Source: an uncultured Clostridia bacterium
GTDB lineage: Bacteria > Bacillota > Clostridia > Lachnospirales > Lachnospiraceae
DNA: 10,504 nt
Assembly: GCA_945622055.1 (NCBI GenBank)
Contig: CALZBV010000066.1
Span: forward strand, 1-10,504
Direction: 5' to 3'
In this document: piece after piece, positions 5,899 through 10,504 of the stretch
Numbering within the stretch: the first letter of the stretch is position 1
Layout: every line of letters begins with the position of its first letter
Notes under the pieces: generated by a model
What the model was told of the DNA's origin: nothing
The model's database searches: none
Seen by the model: only the letters and a program-made list of their open reading frames with translations
Position numbers and translations under genes: made by a program

Positions 5899-7179
5899 TT
5901 ACTTGGAGATTTCATAGCCTGCATCCAGATATGCCTGAAGTACCTGGTAATACGCATCCTTTGGCTTGTTTCCATAGCCAAAGAGAAGAGGTTTATCGGA
6001 GCTTCTCCAGGAATTCACATCAGAAATGCCCCAATAGGTAAGGCTGGTAATGTTACCGCCTTCTTTTTTTAGTTCCAGAATGGCTTTCATCAGGTCATAA
6101 TAATACTTTCCCTGAGTGGTGAAGTTTGAGCAGCCTACATCCAGCTCGGTAACCTGAACTTCGAAGCCGGCATCCAGAAACTTTTTCATTGTGGCTTTGT
6201 AGAGGGCAATGCCCGGATAATCCGTCTTTAAGTGGCTCTGCATACCGATACCGTCACAAAGCTTTTCTTCGGAATTGATGAAATTAGCTACTGCTAAAAT
6301 TCGTGCAGAATCAATATAACAGTTAAAGTCATTGTAGAACAGGCTTACCTTGTCACGGAAGCCGAGCTTTTTCAGCTCATCATCTGCAACCTGGAAGGCA
6401 AGCTTTACAAAGGCAGGAGTCGTGCCTGTATTACCGTAAACCTTTTCGTAACCGGAATTGGTGGCGTGAACATATTCATTTAAAACATCCCACGCATAAA
6501 CAATATCACCGTATTCTCCGGTGTAAATATGGTGAATGGAGTTCCTTACGAAGTACTCGATACGTGCATCCATAACCTCAGGAGCTACAACCTCTTTTTT
6601 AGCGTCGTAATCCTCATGGAAAAACCAGGCAGGTGTCTGACTGTGCCAGATCAGGGTATGGGAACGATAGGCAAGACCGTTCTCCGCACAAATCTTTAAC
6701 GTAGCGTCCACGCGCTTAAAATGAAGCTCCGGAATGGTTTCCTCGGTATAGTTTTCCGGAATGAGATAGCCCTTTTCCTTTGCCTCGGAAACACTGATGA
6801 GGGAAGGGTTTGCGCCGAGAACGGTATCCGGTTTGTTTTCGTTTTCCAGAGTAACGCTGTTGTACTGTTCCTTTACTTTTTTCAGTGTAAGGTCACTCTG
6901 CAGCTGGCTCAGGTTGATACAGGTGCCAACATAGCCAAATGTATTGGCATAGGTATTTAAAAGAGTTGCACCACTTAAGTAGTCCGGAACAGGAGTCGGT
7001 GTCGGCGTAGGCTTTTTGGTTGGGGCCGTGGTCGGGAGCGCTTCGGTCGGTTCCAAAGACGGGGTAGGAGCCAGGGTAAGCGTTGGCTGGTCTGCCGGGG
7101 CAGACGGTTGCTTCTGACAGCCACAAAGCAGGGCTGCAGACAGGAGCAGCAAAGCTGCATAAGGGGTTTGTTTTCTCAT
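5899..7179 (-). CDS. GH10 endo-beta-1,4-xylanase lipoprotein
   Basis: This encodes a 426-residue extracellular enzyme that should cut beta-1,4-xylan backbones with retention of configuration. Residues 1-20 are a lipoprotein signal peptide with lipobox LCGC, placing the lipidated Cys at 21. Residues about 25-66 are a Pro/Thr/Ala linker, including TPTPTP, which holds the catalytic domain off the membrane. Residues 70-426 form one glycoside hydrolase family 10 domain of normal size: substrate-site motifs ENENKP and LIWHSQTP, acid/base E235 in WDVLNE, GIGMQSHL, nucleophile E345 in VTELD, and WGISDVNSW near the end. No carbohydrate-binding module is present. The ATG is preceded on its strand by an AGGAAGGAA-type site. 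It lies 24 bases downstream of aroA in the same direction with no promoter visible between, so it is probably cotranscribed. Confidence 0.93.
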   Translation of the reverse strand: MRKQTPYAALLLLSAALLCGCQKQPSAPADQPTLTLAPTPSLEPTEALPTTAPTKKPTPTPTPVPDYLSGATLLNTYANTFGYVGTCINLSQLQSDLTLKKVKEQYNSVTLENENKPDTVLGANPSLISVSEAKEKGYLIPENYTEETIPELHFKRVDATLKICAENGLAYRSHTLIWHSQTPAWFFHEDYDAKKEVVAPEVMDARIEYFVRNSIHHIYTGEYGDIVYAWDVLNEYVHATNSGYEKVYGNTGTTPAFVKLAFQVADDELKKLGFRDKVSLFYNDFNCYIDSARILAVANFINSEEKLCDGIGMQSHLKTDYPGIALYKATMKKFLDAGFEVQVTELDVGCSNFTTQGKYYYDLMKAILELKKEGGNITSLTYWGISDVNSWRSSDKPLLFGYGNKPKDAYYQVLQAYLDAGYEISK

Positions 7180-7203
7180 AGTTTCTTCCTTTCCTTTGTA
7201 GTA

Positions 7204-8538
7204 TTATTGGTTTTGTTTTTGATGAAAGCACTCGGTAAAAAGAGAAAAATAGTTTTCAAACGTCTTCTTACAGCAGGAAGGGTTTTCAATCGCAACACCT
7301 TCTACCCGAAGTCCGGTCAGGGCAAAGGCCATTGCCATGCGGTGATCATCGTAGGTTTTCAGGGTGGCGCCATGAAGTGGCTGTGGGACAATGATTAAGC
7401 CGGTGCCAGCTTCATCTTCCCGTGCATTTCCACCAAGTCTTGTGATTTCTGCAATGGTAGCTGCCATACGGTCACATTCCTGACCGCGAATATGCCCGAT
7501 ACCACGGATGTGGGTCGGGGTGTCGGCAAAGAGTGCCAAAACCGCCATAGTCATGGTCTGGTCGGAAAAATCACTCATCGTAAGGTCAAGTCCCGGATAA
7601 TGGCGGTCTGCTGGTCCGGTAACACAAATGCCGTCTACTGTATCAGTTACGGTACAGCCAATGCGTTCCAGTACAGACAGAAAACGGAAATCCCCCTGTA
7701 AGGAATCCGGGTGAACGTCACGCACGGTAACCGAGGTACCCAAAAGGGCGGCTGCAGCGTAAAAATAACAGGCACCGGATAAATCCGGTTCAATGCTGTA
7801 GTCCTCCCTGTGATAAGAGGCTGTTCCCGGAATATGATAGGAACAGATGCTTCCTTGTGTCTCGTAAGGAACCGGAGAAATACCGAAGGAGGACATCATA
7901 CGTTCCGTCATCGAAACATAGGACAGAGCAGTACGTGCACCATCGGCAATGACCGAAATTCCTCCGGAAAGCATAACGCCGGTCATCATCAGGGCGCTTA
8001 AAAACTGACTGCTTTTATCGATGTTAATATGAAACAAAGGGGCCTTCGAAAGTTGTTTTTGAACACCTGTAATGCGAACCGGAAGATGTCCTTCCTCTTC
8101 CAGTTCCGTAACTGAAATCCCCTGACTTCGCAGAGACTCGAACAAAGGAGCCATCGGGCGCTTCTTCATCTGTTCGGAAGAGGTCAGGGTGTAGGTACCG
8201 TCACTAAACGCAAACAATGCAGTCAGAAAACGGGCAGCGGTTCCTGCACTGGCGGCATAAGCCTCGGCATTTTTTTTCGGAAGCACCTTGTTACAGCCGG
8301 AAACCCTAACCGTGCCGGAACCCTCATCTACCGAAAGCAAAATTCCAAGCTCGCCAAGAGCGGCAAGGAGGGCTCTGGAATCTGAGGAAAATAAAACATT
8401 ATGTAATGTACAGTCACAGTCGGACAGTGCTGCCAAAAGGAGCGCACGGTTCGTAATACTTTTGGAACCCGGGACGGTAACGGTAAAAGGTGCGATATGC
8501 CCGACCGGATTCGTTTGATACAGTTCCACGTTTGACAT
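7204..8538 (-). CDS. aroA: 3-phosphoshikimate 1-carboxyvinyltransferase (EPSP synthase)
   Basis: This encodes a 444-residue enzyme that joins phosphoenolpyruvate to shikimate-3-phosphate, the sixth step of the shikimate pathway to aromatic amino acids. Family motifs are VPGSKSITNR (K26, S27, R31), SAGTAARF (G99, T100), KRPM (R127), SSQF, EPDLSGA, SDQTMTMA with catalytic D326, GQECDR (E354, R357), DDHRMAMA and a Lys pair at 424-425. The S/K/R set near the N-terminus and the second-domain acids all look intact. Class I enzymes usually read GNAGTA-x-R where this one reads ASAGTAAR. The ATG at 8538 is chosen because GGAGG lies 5 bases upstream of it on the minus strand; the open frame continues to 8631, but those extra residues do not resemble the family. 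No other shikimate genes are nearby. Confidence 0.95.
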   Translation of the reverse strand: MSNVELYQTNPVGHIAPFTVTVPGSKSITNRALLLAALSDCDCTLHNVLFSSDSRALLAALGELGILLSVDEGSGTVRVSGCNKVLPKKNAEAYAASAGTAARFLTALFAFSDGTYTLTSSEQMKKRPMAPLFESLRSQGISVTELEEEGHLPVRITGVQKQLSKAPLFHINIDKSSQFLSALMMTGVMLSGGISVIADGARTALSYVSMTERMMSSFGISPVPYETQGSICSYHIPGTASYHREDYSIEPDLSGACYFYAAAALLGTSVTVRDVHPDSLQGDFRFLSVLERIGCTVTDTVDGICVTGPADRHYPGLDLTMSDFSDQTMTMAVLALFADTPTHIRGIGHIRGQECDRMAATIAEITRLGGNAREDEAGTGLIIVPQPLHGATLKTYDDHRMAMAFALTGLRVEGVAIENPSCCKKTFENYFSLFTECFHQKQNQ

Positions 8539-8543
8539 GAGAA

Positions 8544-8548
8544 CCTCC
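8544..8548 (-). promoter_or_regulatory. Ribosome binding site that sets the aroA start
   Basis: Read on the minus strand, GGAGG ends 5 bases before the ATG at 8538. It rules in this start over the in-frame ATG at 8550, which overlaps the site. Confidence 0.75.
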
Positions 8549-8634
8549 ATAAAATAAATCGTTGTAAAAGAATCTCCCTGTAAAAAAGAGGAAAACAGGA
8601 AATACCGCCTGATGAGCAGAATCTCCCACAATTA

Positions 8635-8663
8635 AGTATACCATGAGAAGATGAAAATGTATA
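8635..8663 (-). promoter_or_regulatory. Probable sigma-A promoter for aroA-xylanase
   Basis: On the minus strand, TATACA (8663-8658) and TATACT (8640-8635) are spaced by 17 bases. The -10 box matches five of six consensus positions and the -35 box four of six. Transcription would start near 8628, giving a leader of about 90 bases. The promoter is back to back with the importer promoter, the two -35 boxes lying about 21 bases apart. Confidence 0.55.
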
Positions 8664-8684
8664 CACGAAAATTTTAGCGGAATA

Positions 8685-8713
8685 TTGACAAAAAAAGTGA
8701 AGCATGATAACAT
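8685..8713 (+). promoter_or_regulatory. Sigma-A promoter for the amino acid ABC importer
   Basis: TTGACA (8685-8690) is a perfect -35 box. TAACAT (8708-8713) lies 17 bases further on and is preceded by TGA, an extended -10 element. The expected start is near 8720, about 70 bases before the permease ATG at 8790. Confidence 0.75.
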
Positions 8714-8751
8714 TGTTTCGTGTTTTTTTCGGAAATACAAAGGAAACGATG
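8711..8751. promoter_or_regulatory. 41-bp imperfect palindrome at the importer promoter start site
   Basis: CATTGTTTC (8711-8719) mirrors GAAACGATG (8743-8751) with one mismatch, and a nested TTTC-G-GAAA (8727-8735) shares the same centre at 8731. In all, 15 of 20 symmetric positions match. It covers the end of the -10 box and the expected transcription start, so it may be an operator or a 5'-end hairpin. The regulator is unknown. Confidence 0.45.
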
Positions 8752-8789
8752 GCTGAGTTCGGGATGAACTGTTGCGGAAGGGTGAAAGA

Positions 8790-9521
8790 ATGAGTTTTTG
8801 CTTGGCTTTTATGAATGTTGGGCTTTGGAACCGTGTCACAATGCTTGGCAAGTTTTCAAAGGATTTTTATAAATGTTTTATTAAGGATGACCGGTATCAG
8901 CTGTTATTAAACGGTATCGGGGTTACGATAGAGATTTCGTTGCTTTCTGCGCTGCTTGGAACGATTCTTGGTTTTCTGATTGCACTTTGCAGTCTTTCAA
9001 AATCCAAAGCCCTGCGTTTTATCGGAAAGGTCTATACGGACATTATCCGTGGAACACCGTCCGTGACGCAGCTGATGATTATTTATTTCGTTGTTTTTGC
9101 GTCGATTCAATGGCCGAAGTGGATTATTGCATCCATAGCATTCGGTATCAATTCCGGCGCATATGTCTCGGAGATTTTCCGTGCCGGCATTTTATCCATT
9201 GATAAGGGACAGACCGAGGCAGGACGTTCCCTGGGACTGAATGCAGTACAGACGATGGTATATATTACGGTTCCGCAGGCAATCAAGAATATATTCCCGG
9301 CACTTTGCAATGAGTTCATTACCCTGATTAAGGAAACTGCTATCGTAGGTTACGTTGGACTGGTAGACATTCAGAAGGCAGGAGACTTTATTAAGTCCCT
9401 TACCTTTAGTGCTTATATGCCGTTACTTGCAACTGCGGTGATTTATTTTGTAATCATTAAGAGTTTGACGCTTTTGCTCGGAAGGGTGGAAAAGAAGCTT
9501 AGAAAGTCTGATATTCGGTAA
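8790..9521 (+). CDS. Polar amino acid ABC importer, permease
   Basis: This encodes a 243-residue membrane permease of the HisM/GlnP type, the channel part of a type I ABC importer for polar amino acids. Hydrophobic segments lie near residues 45-68, 92-108, 110-125 and 210-230. The cytoplasmic coupling loop, E143-A-G-R-S-L-G followed by ITVPQA, is the EAA motif that contacts the ATPase. DIIRGTP and INSGAYVSEIFRAG are characteristic of this subfamily. The ATG at 8790 follows GGAAGGG; an in-frame TTG at 8772 lies ahead of that site, and a later ATG at 8841 would give a more typical N-terminus but has a weak site, so the start is not certain. Only one permease gene is visible, so a homodimer is likely. 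The substrate cannot be told from the sequence. Confidence 0.9.
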   Translation: MSFCLAFMNVGLWNRVTMLGKFSKDFYKCFIKDDRYQLLLNGIGVTIEISLLSALLGTILGFLIALCSLSKSKALRFIGKVYTDIIRGTPSVTQLMIIYFVVFASIQWPKWIIASIAFGINSGAYVSEIFRAGILSIDKGQTEAGRSLGLNAVQTMVYITVPQAIKNIFPALCNEFITLIKETAIVGYVGLVDIQKAGDFIKSLTFSAYMPLLATAVIYFVIIKSLTLLLGRVEKKLRKSDIR

Positions 9522-9535
9522 GGAGGAAGGAAAGC

Positions 9536-10261
9536 ATGATTAAAGTATGTGATTTACATAAGTATTTCAACCAGCTTGAAGTTCTTACCGGAATTGATGA
9601 AGAAATTAATGAAGGAGAGGTAGTTGTAGTTATCGGACCGTCAGGCTCCGGAAAAAGTACCTTTCTTCGCTGCCTTAATTTATTGGAAACGCCTACCCAG
9701 GGCGAGATTTACATTGACGGTGAGCAGATTAATGCCAAGGGTGTTGATGTAAACCGCATGCGTCAGAAGATGGGAATGGTGTTCCAGCAGTTCAATCTGT
9801 TTCCGCACCTTACGGTTTTGGAGAACATTACGCTGGCTCCGGTAAAGCTAAAGAGGATGACACCGGAGCAGGCAAGACAGAAGGGAATGGAGCTTCTTAC
9901 GCGCGTAGGTCTTTCCGAGAAGGCAGATGCATATCCGGCACAGCTTTCCGGTGGTCAGAAGCAGCGAATTGCGATTGCACGTTCTCTTGCGATGGAGCCG
10001 GAGATTATGCTGTTTGACGAACCGACCTCTGCACTGGACCCGGAGATGGTTGGTGAAGTACTTGACGTTATGAAGGATCTTGCAAAGAGTGGAATGACCA
10101 TGGTTGTTGTTACGCACGAAATGGGTTTTGCAAGGGAGGTAGCAACGAGAGTACTGTTTATGGACCAGGGAGTTGTTATGGAGAGCGGGACGCCGGAACA
10201 GATTTTTGAGCACCCGCAGAATGAGAGAACAAAGCAGTTCTTGAGCAAAGTATTAAAGTGA
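9536..10261 (+). CDS. Polar amino acid ABC importer, ATP-binding subunit
   Basis: This encodes a 241-residue ABC ATPase of the GlnQ/HisP group that powers the importer from the cytoplasmic side. It has Walker A GPSGSGKST at 34-42, the Q-loop in VFQQFNLFPHLTV, the signature LSGGQKQR from 137, Walker B IMLFDE ending at E162 with the TSALDP D-loop after it, and the switch His at 194 in VVTHEMGFARE. MGFARE and FEHPQNERTKQFL near the C-terminus are typical of amino acid importers. The gene starts 14 bases after the permease stop with a strong AGGAGGAAGG site. Length is normal for the group. Glutamine, histidine, arginine and cystine systems all have very similar ATPases, so the cargo stays open. 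Confidence 0.95.
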   Translation: MIKVCDLHKYFNQLEVLTGIDEEINEGEVVVVIGPSGSGKSTFLRCLNLLETPTQGEIYIDGEQINAKGVDVNRMRQKMGMVFQQFNLFPHLTVLENITLAPVKLKRMTPEQARQKGMELLTRVGLSEKADAYPAQLSGGQKQRIAIARSLAMEPEIMLFDEPTSALDPEMVGEVLDVMKDLAKSGMTMVVVTHEMGFAREVATRVLFMDQGVVMESGTPEQIFEHPQNERTKQFLSKVLK

Positions 10262-10287
10262 TTATTTGACCTTCGGGTCGTAATAAT
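10261..10287 (+). other. UUCG-capped intercistronic hairpin
   Basis: GACC-TTCG-GGTC (10268-10279) is a 4-bp stem with the very stable C(UUCG)G loop. Outside it ATTATT (10261-10266) pairs with AATAAT (10282-10287), and a T-G pair plus one bulged base joins the two stems. There is no T-run afterwards, so this is probably an mRNA-stabilising or processing element rather than a terminator. It sits 8 bases before the ribosome binding site of the binding-protein gene. Confidence 0.65.
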
Positions 10288-10308
10288 AAAGTTTAAGGAG
10301 AGAAAAAA

Positions 10309-10504
10309 ATGAGAAAGACAAAGAAATTTTTGGCAGTTGTTGCTGCAACCGTATCCGTACTTGCACTTGCCGGTTGTGGTAAGAAGGAGGAAACGAAGAC
10401 ACTTGTAATCGGTACCAATGCGGAGTTCCCGCCGTTTGAATTTGTAGTAAGCAGCGGTGTCATCGACAAGTATGACGGTGTTGATATGGCAATTGCAAAG
10501 CAGC
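10309..10504 (+). CDS. Amino acid ABC importer, substrate-binding lipoprotein, N-terminal part
   Basis: The first 65 residues are visible before the window ends. Residues 1-22 are a lipoprotein signal peptide (MRKTKKF, a hydrophobic core, then LALAGC), with the lipidated Cys at 23. The mature protein begins with a short charged linker and then LVIGTNAEFPPFEF, the opening strand and ligand-site segment of the family 3 extracellular solute-binding proteins that serve polar amino acid importers. The ATG has an AAGGAG site 8 bases upstream. It is the third gene of the permease-ATPase-binding protein unit and would be anchored outside the membrane to deliver the amino acid. The ligand-contact residues lie mostly outside the window. 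Confidence 0.93.
   Translation, partial: MRKTKKFLAVVAATVSVLALAGCGKKEETKTLVIGTNAEFPPFEFVVSSGVIDKYDGVDMAIAKQ

Noticed and set aside
5610..6041. 143-residue frame crossing the polymerase end, the YolD-like gene and the xylanase end
   Set aside because: It overlaps three better-supported genes in a different frame and has an unlikely Ser/Arg-rich composition.
6982..7107. Low-complexity Pro/Thr coding stretch as a possible DNA repeat element
   Set aside because: It is the flexible linker of the xylanase lipoprotein and needs no separate explanation.
8414..8851. Minus-strand frame across the divergent promoter region
   Set aside because: It spans two promoters and both gene starts, and its sequence does not resemble any family.

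Overview
The window looks like chromosomal DNA from a low-to-moderate GC, Gram-positive anaerobe of the class Clostridia, most likely the family Lachnospiraceae. This placement is an inference. It rests on purine-rich ribosome binding sites, near-consensus sigma-A promoters, a lipoprotein xylanase with a Pro/Thr linker, and a Y-family polymerase paired with a YolD-like small protein. No tRNA, rRNA, CRISPR array, insertion sequence or phage gene was seen.

Left part (1-1528, + strand): the C-terminal end of an MraY-family phospho-sugar transferase, then an azlC-azlD pair encoding a two-component branched-chain amino acid exporter. A weak terminator-like region follows azlD.

Middle (1654-5898, + strand): a consensus promoter starts a three-gene unit with almost no spacing. 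The first gene encodes a 784-residue fusion of a GNAT acetyltransferase domain, an EAL cyclic-di-GMP phosphodiesterase domain with its catalytic residues intact, and a C-terminal repeat region of about eight coils of 28-31 residues, probably a beta-helix. Its end overlaps the start of a Y-family translesion DNA polymerase with a beta-clamp-binding motif, and a YolD-like small protein follows. This fusion and its neighbours are the most unusual part of the window.

Right-centre (5899-8538, - strand): a GH10 xylanase lipoprotein lies directly downstream of aroA (EPSP synthase) and is probably cotranscribed with it. The xylanase stop codon abuts the stop codon of the converging YolD-like gene with no intervening base.

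Right part (8539-10504): a divergent promoter region drives aroA leftward and, rightward, a polar amino acid ABC importer in the order permease, ATPase, substrate-binding lipoprotein. The last gene is cut by the window end. A UUCG-capped hairpin separates the ATPase and binding-protein genes, and a 41-bp imperfect palindrome sits at the importer promoter. Every gap between genes is shorter than 300 bases.
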